DNA from: Ifrita kowaldi
Lineage: Eukaryota; Chordata; Aves; Passeriformes; Cinclosomatidae
Assembly: GCA_013398055.1 (NCBI GenBank)
Contig: VZRS01008300.1
Span: 254,623-318,622 of the forward strand
Reading direction: 5' to 3'
Length of the DNA: 64,000 nt
Shown: in pieces, positions 30,001 through 38,334 of the stretch
Layout: the number at the start of each line of letters is the position of its first letter
How positions within the stretch are numbered: position 1 is the first letter of the stretch
The notes under the pieces: generated by a model
The model's database searches: none
What the model saw: the letters and a program-made list of their open reading frames with translations, nothing else
Told to the model about the DNA's origin: nothing
Position numbers and translations under genes: made by a program

Positions 30001-33000
30001 CCTTGAAAACATCCCTAAATTAAATTTTAGACTTGACATGGGTGAAATTCAACCTAAATTCTAACGGAGTCTGAGCTTTTCTTGTTGACCTGACAGTCCT
30101 CTGCTGTCGCTTCATCATTTGGTCAAATCCCAGCTTGGTCAGCTCTAAACACTTGCTCACATGAATGGTTAAGTAATCAAATAAGCAACTTCCAAATATA
30201 CCATCAGCCAGTAAGAGAACAAAAACACTCAACAGAATTCAGAACAAAACCCAGAAGTGCAATGATAGACAAAGAACGGATTGTGATTTTACTTCTCCTA
30301 GGTGTGTAAATAGTTACGAAGGTGGGACTGTGGACAGTGAAGAAATCTTATTTCCTACACAGCAACTGAAGCAACATCTGGAATGAAACAACAGCTCCAT
30401 GACCACACTGGGTCACGGTATTCTATACCGCATATGGAAGCCAACCAAATGCTAAAATTAGTATAATTAATTCCATATGGATTGTATATTTCATGTATGA
30501 TCTACAACTTCATGCTGTAAAAGTTTTACCTGTAAACTATTACATATGTATCTATAACTAACAGTGCACCCCAAAATGAGATCAATCAGATTACAAAACC
30601 TGTCAGAAAAAATCCAAAGTTGAAACAGCTGTCACAACAGACTAATACAAGATGTGTATCAGTAAGTTACGAAGTGAGCACCTCAGCGACAATTCAAATT
30701 CCATCTGCTGGAGCAGGCTGGCATTCTTATCTGACCTTTCAACTTTCACTTCAGTCCATTAGAAAAGCGTGTCTGAGAAACTGAGAGCTCTATCTCATTT
30801 GGGCAGCAGCGCACATGCTACTTCTGCTTCCCCCCTTCCCATAACTGTATCAGCCCTCCCACAAAGAGCAGCACAGAAGGCAGTCCACTGTCCTGGTCTT
30901 CAAGTTAATCTCCACCAACACTATTCCACCCCCCCTTTTAAGTCTGAACCCCCATAAGCACAGTGGTTATAGAACATCTATCCTTATGCTTTGGGCATAG
31001 GTCTTTAAGTAGCAGTGAACACATACTTCCTCAGGTTAACTCCTGCTTTTCATGCAAGAGCAGCCATGAAGTAATAGCTTCTAAAGAAGCTAAAAGCTGA
31101 ATTCTTTATGGCGGCAGTCTGTGATAACCAAAAACATTTCTAAAAGCTATACAGTGCACGTAAGAGATTTTTGATGCAGTATTCATTTTGAAATGTTACA
31201 TAAGTAATGATGCCAGCCAGTGCAGCCACTCGTTCTTGTGAAGTCACAGCCCTAGACTTCAAAAGCTGAAAGTAATAGATGAGGTCTGCTTAGTTCACAG
31301 GAGCTTTAGTCTCCCAGCTTTTTGACACTGTTTACTTTAAAATAAAAACTAGGTTCCTAATCTACATATTACCAGTCATACAGAAATTCAAGTAAACAAA
31401 ACAACTGAAAACTCTAGAAAACAGTATTAATCTTACACAGATCAAATCAAGAATGGGATGCAAGAGCAGCAAGTTATGCTCTCCTATATTTCTGTAAAGA
31501 ACTGTCTTGAACAAACCCTGAAGAGGTTGTCTAAGGTATGTCAGGGAGAGCTTAGAAGGATATACCAACTAAAATCAAACTGTTTACACTCAATGCACCC
31601 TACCAGCTCCCTTATTTTGTTACATTTCAAAAGGAATTGGTTCTCCTTCATACTGCAAAGGCACTCAAAACCAGGAGAAAGCCATTAACACCTTGGTGTT
31701 AGAATAATACATGAGGTGCCTTTGAACACATTAAAGAAACGGGAAAAAAGTTTTATTAGATACTGAAGTACTACCATCATTTTACTACCTACTGAAACTC
31801 TACCATCCTGAGTAATCTATGAGTTGTCATTCTCTTGGAAGTATTACTTCAGAAGGAAAAGTATCTCAAAAGATCACTAGTGAGCCACTGCAGTTGTTCA
31901 CTTGGATCATGAACTTTGTAGGAATGGAGCCGAAGCAAAGCTTTTCACTTCTTTTTTTCCTTCTCAGTTCCACTATCAAGAACATGGGGATTTTTTTATT
32001 AGCTATGGAAACATTATACTACTTCATCTATACTTCTAAGACTGGTGACAGAAGCTAAGGCCTGCCAAATGAGTTTGCACATTCACAGAAGGAATATCAA
32101 CCTTCCCACCCACCTCTCCCTACTTCTGGAGGATGGCATTCATTAGTCTCTTCAGCATAAAACTACCAAAGAGAAGAACACATACAATGTAAATATTCTG
32201 CAAGATCTCCTGGTATAAGGTACCTACTATTTTGCTTTTTGCCTGTTTTCTAGAGCATCAACACAGAAACGTCATATAGAAGGAGGCCTTCAATCCTTGT
32301 AACAGCAGGATCTGGTCAAACAAGCACGTACACATAAAATGCAGAACTAAATATCAGAGTTTTTAAAGTGCACAACTAGTTACACAATTACTTTTAAGAT
32401 GACCTTACTAATAGCAAAGCTGCAAATTCTCAAAAAATCTGGAGGCATTTCAAAGCATTCCCTATGTTTGTTTGGATCTCCCTGAACAGACTAGGGTTTT
32501 GAGAAAGGTTTTCAATTGGCCAAAGAGCAGAAATCAAACTTTCCTGGGAAAACAACCACTTGATAATTTACTGTTTTGAAAATGTAAAACTACCCCAACC
32601 CTCACTTCCAAAAAAAGTTATTTTTAAAATAATGGTTCCAATATAGAACTATGCCTAATGAAGTTATTGCTAATATTAATGCTTGGTATGCACTCCACAA
32701 GGACTGTGGGCTTTGGAGAAAGATTAATTTGAGTCAGCTTCTTCCGCACTCTCCAAACTTGTAGAGAAAAGAGGCATTCAACAATGAAATACTATGTTAG
32801 TCATCATAAAAAAAAAAAAAAGTAACTGTAACTACATAGAGGAAAAGCAGAATTAGTACAGAAGCTGGAGCAACTAAACTTTTACAAAAAGATAGTTATG
32901 TGGTTATATACACATGTACACAATTATTTGTAATATGTCTGAAAGGAAAGGACCTTTGAAGTTCAATGTTCTGAAGTAAAAGGTGAAGACAAGGTATCTT

Positions 33001-34297
33001 TATTTACAAAAGCAGCACTGACACTGTATTAGTGTTCCTATGGTTCAGCAGCAGAAAGGTGCATTTGTCAGGAGCTGCTATGTAACTTCAAAGGGACATA
33101 GATAGGCTTTGCTCTACTACAAACAAGCACAAAGCCAAATTTACACATTATCACTTCTTACAATTATAGAAACATCGGTGTTCACCAGGAATAGTCAAGA
33201 TGTTACAGCATTCCAAAATGCAAAGCTGAAACAATTCTGTACCAACTAACCACAGTTACAGCACTTTTATTGAAGTTCTATACCTTGTGTTCAATTGTGT
33301 AACATTTGGATATTAAAACTATAATCTGGAGCAATATGTAACACCATTAATAACACACCAACTTTTTTTAGTGCTTCACACGGAATCTTAGAATGAGCCA
33401 CATCTAGTTTTCCTTTCAGTTCCCAAAAGGTGTTAACTAAATCTTTGTAGTGCTGCTTTCCACTAAAGCAACCTTGGTAACTGAAACGGAAACCAGCCTT
33501 TACAGCAGACACAGCCTCAGCATACAGCAGAAAAGCTCTATCTTGATATTCCTGTTAGCCCCCATATCACATGTACATCAGCAAAGTTGGTTAAGCAGAC
33601 TGACCAGACCTAATGTAATTAGACGACTCCTCTATTTTACATGATGACTTATTTTAATGTAGACGGTAATCTTGTTACAGCAATCCTTACTACTTCCATA
33701 TTCTTCTGGACAGATTTGGAGGATGAGAAAAAACCACAACAAACATACAACAAATTGATAAAAAAACCAAGAGTAGAATAAAACAAAAGGATACCTTGTA
33801 GAAACCACAAACCTTAAAATAAAACACCTGCTACTAAAAATCTTAAAAGGTGCACTGCTGCCATGAATTTTGATGAAGACTGCATTGCCATTATAAATGT
33901 GCACACCTCTACTTTGCTACGTGGAATTGTAAACTTATTCACACACAGCTTCTGAAACAGAATATACATTTGTGATAGCACTTTGGAAGTGGAGATACTA
34001 CCAACACGTGACTTGGAGCTAATCTATCACAAGCTTAATTTGGATTTATGGTTTCCTTTCAACTATCCTGTTAGGAAGCTTAACGCGCCCATTTCACACA
34101 CGCACAAAAAAAAAAAAAAAAAAAGAAAAAAGGCAGGAATTTGTGCTCAGCATTTTTTATGAAAAAGCTCTTTTAAGGCACACCTCTGTATCTGTGAATG
34201 CCTTAAACGCTGGCACACCCCAGAGCACATGTGTGCAAGCAGATACTGCTCAACATTTTGAGGCAGANNNNNNNNNNNNNNNNNNNNNNNNNNNNNN
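1..34297 (-). CDS. BTAF1: BTAF1, TBP-associated ATPase (TAF-172/Mot1), N-terminal two thirds
   Basis: BTAF1 is a nuclear SNF2-family ATPase that strips TBP from DNA and so redistributes it among promoters. Twenty-four exons between 1166 and 25652 were placed by translation against the known vertebrate protein. Every junction is GT-AG and every split codon closes, giving 3628 coding bases (residues 6 to about 1214 if exon 1 supplies MAVSR). The visible part covers the HEAT-repeat array that binds TBP and the conserved middle region (DUF3535-like). A basic EEKRRK patch lies near residue 245. The helicase-type ATPase motifs expected after residue about 1270 lie off the left edge, so the gene is cut by the window, not truncated. 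The start-codon exon is not seen and probably sits in the N gap at 34268-34297. Similarity to the mammalian protein is very high, with no stops or frameshifts. Identity is certain; exon 1 is the only missing visible-side piece. Confidence 0.97.
1166..1314 (-). CDS. BTAF1: BTAF1 exon 25 (last in window)
   Basis: [20 protein letters not shown] then [20 protein letters not shown] to LMPLE, followed by donor GTAAGC. The next exon (expected to begin near AGIPDPP in mammals) is not found in 1-1165, so it lies off the left edge. Confidence 0.96.
1727..1928 (-). CDS. BTAF1: BTAF1 exon 24
   Basis: [20 protein letters not shown] then [20 protein letters not shown] to EALA plus one base. The donor used is GCGT|GTATCC. 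It was chosen because joining to exon 25 restores the conserved ALACVMEQLD; the sequence can be read open past it but then loses similarity. Confidence 0.95.
2671..2700 (+). repeat. TA/TG microsatellite
   Basis: A pure TA run of about eight units preceded by TATGTGTATG, inside a BTAF1 intron. Confidence 0.85.
2820..3070 (-). repeat. Possible ancient retroelement fragment (CR1/L3-like)
   Basis: The stretch with TTGTCATCCTGTTGCCCTTCTCTGTG-type wording (about 2905-2935) resembles an old interspersed family common in reptiles and birds. It is highly diverged and recognised only by wording, so family and limits are uncertain. Confidence 0.35.
3865..3974 (-). CDS. BTAF1: BTAF1 exon 23
   Basis: [20 protein letters not shown] then [16 protein letters not shown]. 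The exon 22-23 intron is only 90 bases (3975-4064), the shortest seen in the window. Confidence 0.96.
4065..4218 (-). CDS. BTAF1: BTAF1 exon 22
   Basis: [20 protein letters not shown] then [20 protein letters not shown] to HINNF. Ends with G of a split aspartate codon. Confidence 0.96.
5154..5344 (-). CDS. BTAF1: BTAF1 exon 21
   Basis: [20 protein letters not shown] then [20 protein letters not shown] to PTELDE. A serine/proline-rich linker ends the exon. Confidence 0.96.
6393..6819 (-). CDS. BTAF1: BTAF1 exon 20 (largest visible)
   Basis: One hundred and forty-two codons plus one base. Starts [20 protein letters not shown], runs through [20 protein letters not shown] and [20 protein letters not shown], and ends SHENSK plus the first base of a glycine codon. 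The last thirty residues differ most from mammals ([15 protein letters not shown] region), consistent with a flexible linker. Confidence 0.97.
7725..7928 (-). CDS. BTAF1: BTAF1 exon 19
   Basis: Sixty-eight codons from [20 protein letters not shown] through [20 protein letters not shown] to QANEL, phase 0 at both ends. Confidence 0.96.
8406..8580 (-). CDS. BTAF1: BTAF1 exon 18
   Basis: [20 protein letters not shown] then [20 protein letters not shown] to EWAALQK. Separated from exon 17 by a short intron of 165 bases. Confidence 0.96.
8746..8888 (-). CDS. BTAF1: BTAF1 exon 17
   Basis: [20 protein letters not shown] then [20 protein letters not shown] and RARMMAA. Ends AA of the lysine codon completed by exon 18. 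Confidence 0.96.
9479..9628 (-). CDS. BTAF1: BTAF1 exon 16
   Basis: Fifty codons, [20 protein letters not shown] then [20 protein letters not shown] to TRSK. Opens the conserved middle region. Confidence 0.96.
9866..9970 (-). CDS. BTAF1: BTAF1 exon 15
   Basis: Thirty-five codons, [20 protein letters not shown] through [11 protein letters not shown], phase 0 at both ends. Confidence 0.96.
10047..10167 (-). CDS. BTAF1: BTAF1 exon 14
   Basis: [20 protein letters not shown] then [20 protein letters not shown]. Virtually identical to the mammalian segment; a HEAT repeat. Confidence 0.97.
11332..11456 (-). CDS. BTAF1: BTAF1 exon 13
   Basis: [20 protein letters not shown] through [12 protein letters not shown], ending AG of a split serine codon. 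Confidence 0.96.
11576..11716 (-). CDS. BTAF1: BTAF1 exon 12
   Basis: Forty-seven codons, [20 protein letters not shown], then [19 protein letters not shown] to QSQK. A classic HEAT repeat ([13 protein letters not shown]). The donor is GTGACT. Confidence 0.96.
12263..12439 (-). CDS. BTAF1: BTAF1 exon 11
   Basis: Fifty-nine codons, [20 protein letters not shown] through [20 protein letters not shown] and Q. Two HEAT-repeat helix pairs are recognisable from the paired VRETCAQ and VRHGGLLG motifs. Confidence 0.96.
12687..12782 (-). CDS. BTAF1: BTAF1 exon 10
   Basis: Thirty-two codons, [20 protein letters not shown] through [10 protein letters not shown], phase 0 at both ends. Confidence 0.96.
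13049..13609 (+). mobile_element. Solo LTR of an avian endogenous retrovirus (ERVL-like)
   Basis: About 560 bases beginning TG and ending CA, antisense to BTAF1 in the intron between exons 9 and 10. It shows a TATA box (AGTATATAAACTGGGGG near 13280), a polyadenylation signal ATTAAA at 13482-13487, and the GGTGCTTAGTTGCC-like tail known to me from avian LTRs (here GATGCTTAGTTGCC). There is no internal gag, pol or env sequence next to it. No clear target-site duplication was seen, so the exact ends are approximate. Confidence 0.75.
14845..14934 (-). CDS. BTAF1: BTAF1 exon 9
   Basis: Thirty codons, [20 protein letters not shown] through GDSSLEE, phase 0 at both ends. HEAT-type repeat signature WEVRHGAG spans the junction with exon 8. 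Confidence 0.96.
17299..17367 (-). CDS. BTAF1: BTAF1 exon 8
   Basis: A 23-codon exon, [20 protein letters not shown] then SWE, phase 0 at both ends. Matches the human segment [19 protein letters not shown]. Confidence 0.96.
18657..18768 (-). CDS. BTAF1: BTAF1 exon 7
   Basis: Encodes [20 protein letters not shown] and onward to NAQEE. Contains the basic cluster EEKRRK, a plausible nuclear localisation signal. Confidence 0.95.
19419..19555 (-). CDS. BTAF1: BTAF1 exon 6
   Basis: Encodes [20 protein letters not shown], then [20 protein letters not shown] and EANEK. A lysine/arginine-rich linker. Ends AG of a split serine codon. Confidence 0.96.
19847..20010 (-). CDS. BTAF1: BTAF1 exon 5
   Basis: Encodes [20 protein letters not shown] through [14 protein letters not shown] acidic sequence (here [14 protein letters not shown]) to NKQP. 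The acceptor is TTTTTTTAAG, the donor GTAGGT. Confidence 0.96.
21784..21930 (-). CDS. BTAF1: BTAF1 exon 4
   Basis: Starts with AA of a split Glu codon and continues [11 protein letters not shown], then the conserved [20 protein letters not shown] and EFEVQDDKS. Its last base starts the glycine codon that follows. By comparison with structural work on Mot1, this stretch lies near the segment that covers the DNA-binding face of TBP; that placement is inference. Confidence 0.96.
22625..22712 (+). mobile_element. CR1 LINE 3' end
   Basis: GGTTGGAACTAGATGATCTT followed by TTTCCAATCC and ending GATTCTATAA: the standard tail of avian CR1 in plus orientation, in BTAF1 intron 3. Confidence 0.9.
22780..23600 (+). 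mobile_element. Degraded CR1 LINE fragment
   Basis: Scattered CR1-like pieces in order: AAAAGCTTTTGGCAAGG, GGGGATCAATGTTGGCACCA, and further on GTGAGGAAAGACTGAAGAGA followed by AGAGAAGCTGTTGGAGG. The order suits an old plus-strand copy; many gaps make the limits rough. Confidence 0.5.
24102..24215 (-). mobile_element. CR1 LINE 3' end
   Basis: The plus strand reads TCACAGAATCACAGAATAG then TTGGAAGGGACTC and ATCATCAAGTGCAG, the reverse complement of the CR1 tail. Confidence 0.9.
24352..24466 (-). CDS. BTAF1: BTAF1 exon 3
   Basis: Residues 47-84, from [19 protein letters not shown] to TPRSKQ. The last base G opens a glutamate codon finished by exon 4. This is the end of the first HEAT-repeat block. 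Confidence 0.96.
25529..25652 (-). CDS. BTAF1: BTAF1 exon 2
   Basis: Residues 6-46, starting [20 protein letters not shown] and ending NNLLSK. The first base G completes an arginine codon begun (AG) in the unseen exon 1, which fits MAVSR in the known protein. The donor reads GTAAGC. Confidence 0.96.
29442..29480 (+). repeat. Three spaced copies of ATACAGGGGT
   Basis: The decamer ATACAGGGGT occurs at 29442-29451, 29455-29464 and 29471-29480. A minor local tandem duplication. Confidence 0.7.
34109..34136 (+). repeat. Poly-A tract near the gap
   Basis: A nearly pure run of A, interrupted once by G, about 130 bases left of the N gap. Such a run may have contributed to the assembly break. Confidence 0.8.
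34144..34267 (+). repeat. Gap-edge sequence duplicated at 37989-38112
   Basis: The 124 bases ending at the gap (TGCTCAGCATTTTTTATG to TTTTGAGGCAGA) match 37989-38112 with three mismatches by eye and no indel. Confidence 0.9.
34268..34297. other. Assembly gap, 30 N; probable site of BTAF1 exon 1
   Basis: Thirty undefined bases separate AT-rich intron sequence on the left from a CpG island on the right. No minus-strand ATG giving MAVS followed by AG|GT was found anywhere in 34298-35350. The true missing length is unknown and may be much longer than 30. Confidence 0.95.
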
Positions 34298-34504
34298 GGC
34301 CTGGGGCGCCGCACCCGGCCTCGGCCCCGCCGGCGATCCGCGGGCAGCGGCTGAGCGCGGCAGAGGCCGGCGGCGGTCGGAGTGTCGCTCCCCCAGGCGA
34401 GGCGGCGGCAGCGTGGGCGGGAGCAGCAAAGGCCCCTCGGAGCGCGGGTTAAAGCCTCGATTCCCCCATCGCCGGGGCGAAGCCCAATGCCTGGTTTTAT
34501 ATGA

Positions 34505-34516
34505 GCAGCCATCTTG
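34505..34516 (-). promoter_or_regulatory. YY1 site (CAAGATGGCTGC)
   Basis: The minus strand reads CAAGATGGCTGC, a near-perfect YY1 element in the same orientation as BTAF1. YY1 elements of this orientation commonly sit just downstream of start sites, so a BTAF1 start near 34520-34530 is inferred. Confidence 0.6.
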
Positions 34517-34550
34517 TATTTATTCCCTTCCTCCATGAGAGCCGCTTCCT

Positions 34551-34580
34551 GATTGGCAAGAGCGCCCGGCCGCAGCCAAT
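34551..34580. promoter_or_regulatory. Pair of CCAAT boxes (NF-Y)
   Basis: GATTGG at 34551-34556 (CCAATC on minus) and CCAAT at 34576-34580 on plus, about 25 bases apart, with a GC box GGGCGGG at 34607-34613. Opposed CCAAT boxes fit a TATA-less CpG-island promoter. Confidence 0.55.
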
Positions 34581-34952
34581 GGTGGGAGCGCTTCTAAGAG
34601 CAAGGAGGGCGGGAGCGCGCAGCGCCCGCACTGAGCAGGATCGGCCATGGAGCCCGCCGGGCCGGCTGTGGGGGCGCCGACCTGTGCCGGGGCGTTCCAT
34701 CTGCACGGCGATGGGAGGGCGAACTCAAAGGAGAGCACCCCGCTCCCGCACCCCGAGGGGAGAAGAGGGGCACCAGAACGCGGAGTAAACGCCTTTCCTT
34801 TCATGTCCACTGGGTGGTGGCACTTCTGTCCCGCCAACGCGGCGGGAGAGGGCGGTCGGTACTCGCCGAACCAACCCCGCACCCTCCTCTTGCCGAGGTC
34901 CGCCGCCCATCGTCCATGCCCGGTGCTGCGGCGCGAAGAGGCGGCCCGCGGG

Positions 34953-34972
34953 ACTACAACTCCCGGCATTCC
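34953..34972 (+). promoter_or_regulatory. ZNF143/THAP11-type motif
   Basis: The plus strand reads ACTACAACTCCCGGCATT, close to the known ACTACAATTCCCAGCATG consensus bound by ZNF143. It lies about 430 bases upstream of the inferred BTAF1 start, still inside the CpG island. Confidence 0.6.
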
Positions 34973-37900
34973 CCCGCGCCGCCGGGCCCAGTCGGGCGGC
35001 CCTGCCGTCCTTGCCGGCGGGCGCAGCCGTGGAGCCCCCACAGCGAGGGCTGGTTGTGGCACACAGGGGTGGTACCGCAGAGGGGTTGTAGCACATGAGG
35101 GTGGTAACGCTCAAGCGTTTACTAACCATCGCCAGCCACCCCGGTCAGCGAGCTGGTCGCTGGTCCGGCCCGGTGGCGGTGCCTCCGTGAGGGGCCACGT
35201 TCTTTCCCGCTCTCTGCCGTCGCCCCGGCTGGCATAGCGACCCCATCCTCCCAGCCCGGCGGGCCCCGGGCGATGCTGAAAGACCCCTGGGATGCAGCCC
35301 GGCAGTGCCCCTTGTTCCGGGCAAGCACACCCGGCTTCCAAGTGCGCGCTATCAGCTTCCATCAGGTCCAGATTAAGAAGTTAGCCTTCGACTAATCATT
35401 TAAATGAATGGTCCCAGACTGCTACACAAAAGTTAGCTGACGCACATAACCTTTCATGTGATAAGTTGGAAACAAAATAATGGGTTTTTCTTTCCTGTGA
35501 TGGCATAAACTTGGATAAACACATGAATTTGCATAACGCTGCATGATAAAGTTTTCCTCTGAAGCCCATTGTGCTGTGTGTTTCATACCCAACCCTTCAG
35601 AGGGATTTCTGCTCTCCCCAGCCTTTCTGGTTAGTCTCCCTTTCCCCGGAGAGTTAACTCTTCCTGTATGGGCTCACACATTCCTTCCCCAAGAGCACAT
35701 ATTCCAAGCAAACATTCTAGTGCTGTCTGCATTATCACTATCTTTTGACAGTTCTATAAACAAGACACTGGGATATAATGCTTCAATCTATCCTATCCAT
35801 GTAGGTCCAGCCTATACTTCAGTTTTCCATAAAGTTTGCCTGGGGTGCCGCTTTCCTGCCTGTCTCTTCTGTCCTTTGGTGGGAGCTCTGTGGCAACTGG
35901 AAACTGGCGTTAAAGTGGCCCCAAACACCGGCAGTGTGAGTCAGCCTGAGGCCTCTGAGCACAGAGTGTGGCCAGAGCAAACCACAGACCTGTTTCTCAG
36001 TGGTAGACGGGATTTGTCACAGTGGTACAGCCAACGACACAGGTAATGCCTTTTGCCTGTCATGACTCTGGTGCAGTAAGTACCTTTAAATAGCTCAATA
36101 TACCTTCTGTACTGAATACACAGAAAAAGTACAGTGTGTTTAGTCAGAGGCCAAGAGCCTCTTACCAAAATACTCCAAAAACTCTGCACCCCTTCCCTTC
36201 TGCCATCCCATGCCCTCGTGTTGCACCTGCCTGGGTCCCTGACCATGATCCCAGGCACATGCCTGCTCCTGTCCCATGTGTGCACTTAGCTGTGTGATGG
36301 GGAGGAACAGCAGGGAATTGGGGTAGGGAGCAGCAAGGAGAAGACTGAGGGTGGAGATGTTTTTCTTGCATGTTTGATGCTGTTGACATGGATGTACAGC
36401 AAACATCCCTAATAGTATTTCCGTGTTTGTTCAGCCAGGAATCAGCAGCCATTCTGTCCTGCTGTGATCTTCAGGTGATATTTCCAATTCCAACATCCTA
36501 TTTCCTCTTAGGTTCCTTAGAAACAGTTAGTGCATTGTTTTAATAGCAGTCAAGGCAGAGGGCACATCAAACATGCAATAAAATTTGTTTTGAACAGCTC
36601 CTACCTGATAAAAATAAGTGCAGGGAAGATATTGGTGGTGGGTCGTATGCACTGAGTACTTGCTGAAATTATGATAAACTGCACTTCCAGGAAAACAATC
36701 TGCAAAAAACAGAAAGAATGATCTGTTATAGTAAGCATTCTGGACTAAAACACAATTCATTCCAGTTTCACACCATATATTTTTGTATTTTGATGTGACA
36801 TTTATGTAAAGCACATCCATACTTAACTATTCACTTGTATCTTCTGCTGAATCCTTTCCCTGCACCCTATTAAAACCTATTCTTCTTTGTCCATGCATCT
36901 GTTCAGCTGCTCTGTAAGTCACACCACTGTTTTTTGCATGTTTTCTTTTGACCCATTTTTCAAGGAGTAGCTGTACATTTTCTCCCTTTTTCTTCTTCTG
37001 TTAAAAGAATCCCCCTTGAAAATCTGTTGTGTGCCAGTATACTCTCTCCAACCTGCTCCTAAATTAGATAATACTCAGTAATTTCACTCCTTTGGTATGT
37101 TTTAATCAGTACATCCTGCATTCACCTCAACTGTTTTTGTTTAGCTTTCTTCCTCCTGCCAGCTGTGTTCACCTGTGAACTCCTATTGCTTGGGCTGCAG
37201 ATTCACAGCAACAGCAGCTCGGGTACGTGCCCTGTCAGCTGCCAGGGCCCAGGCAAAAAGTGGTGCAGCCTCTCAGTGCTCCAGCTGTGCAAATAGCAGA
37301 TGACAGAGGCACAGTTTTTCAGGTGCAATCCCTCCTGATTAGACCTACATAACATAACCTTTTACATGTTCTGGACTTTTAGAAGACTAACTTCCAGTTA
37401 GTTTTTTGTGTCCTGGAGGTTTGTAGGTTTGTATTACTCAGGATCACACCAGCCTCCCTGTAGTGGTAGGTGTAACATTTGATGCCTTCTAGTCTGATAA
37501 AAAAAGATTATTTTCGTAATAGTTTGCACTTATTTTGGTGTCTATGTTATGTGATTTTTAAATTCCCTTGGAAATCTTGTCTGAAGACAAGCTAGTCTTA
37601 GAAGCTTGCCCCTGCTTAGCAGTTTACTCAGCCAGCTTCTCTGCAGGTGTCTTAATCACTATCATTATTTTGATAATCTGGGGAAAAATTTCTCTGAGAT
37701 ACATTTATGCATTATGAACTTACGCAGGTGAACTGTGCAGGTTCTTTGCAATGTGTATTTCTTAATAATGCTTTCTGTTCTGAGGTCTGCAAACTGACTA
37801 GATATCTTGTAGACTATTTCTAACATTTAGACTTTAAAATTCTTATTTATTTTTATATCTTTAACTGTTTCTTCTTCAACTATTATTTAATCTTCCTTGT

Positions 37901-37988
37901 TTTTATTTGACATTTTATCTCTGTAGGTTAGGCCCCTCTTTAAGTGTTGTTAAAATCAGACTTCTGATTGCTGAAGGATTTTTTTTTN

Positions 37989-38334
37989 TGCTCAGCATTT
38001 TTTATGAAACAGCTCTGTTAAGGCACACCTCTGTATCTGTGAATGCTTTAAACGCTGGCACACCCCAGAGCACATGTGTGCAAGCAGATACTGCTCAACA
38101 TTTTGAGGCAGAGCCAGAATACACTGATCACTTTTCTCCATGAAAGCCTGTTTTATTTTGGTTACTTTACAACTAAGGGCTCTGAAAGGCAAAACCGGTT
38201 TCTCGCCAGTTTTTGCGACTCAATATCATAGTTTCCTATTCCCTAGCAGTTTAGCCACCCTAGGAAGTACTGGCCAACAAAACGAAGGTGTCGAATTCAG
38301 GAGGAAGCCCGAGACGCCCCAGGCAGAGCCCCTN
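37989..38334. other. 346-base block between single N bases; likely misplaced gap contig
   Basis: A single N stands at 37988 (after a T run) and another at 38335. The block between them begins with 124 bases nearly identical to the left edge of the 34268 gap, then continues past that point with sequence that becomes richer in GC toward its right end. The simplest reading is a contig that belongs in the gap but was inserted here. An interspersed duplication is the alternative. Confidence 0.7.

Larger units (their letters stand above)
25653..34267 (-). other. BTAF1 intron 1 (partial), no gene seen
   Basis: About 8.6 kb of AT-rich sequence upstream of exon 2. The short open frames in it show no recognisable protein, and apart from a minor tandem repeat near 29442 and homopolymers near 32808 and 34109 I see no named element. 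Confidence 0.7.
34298..35350. promoter_or_regulatory. BTAF1: CpG island, BTAF1 promoter and likely 5' UTR
   Basis: About one kilobase of very GC- and CpG-rich sequence in an otherwise AT-rich window, exactly where the 5' end of BTAF1 is expected. Transcription for BTAF1 runs leftward, so 34298 to about 34520 is probably 5' UTR or proximal promoter. Several open frames cross the island on both strands, but these are the usual result of high GC and none is recognisable. Whether the island also drives a rightward transcript cannot be told from sequence. Confidence 0.85.

Noticed and set aside
34520..35237. Long open frames on both strands in the CpG island
   Set aside because: High GC lowers stop frequency; they overlap each other and do not match BTAF1 or any known protein.
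35543..36046. Plus-strand open frame of 167 codons right of the CpG island
   Set aside because: No recognisable domain or repeat, no clear promoter signal or splice partner; composition fits chance.
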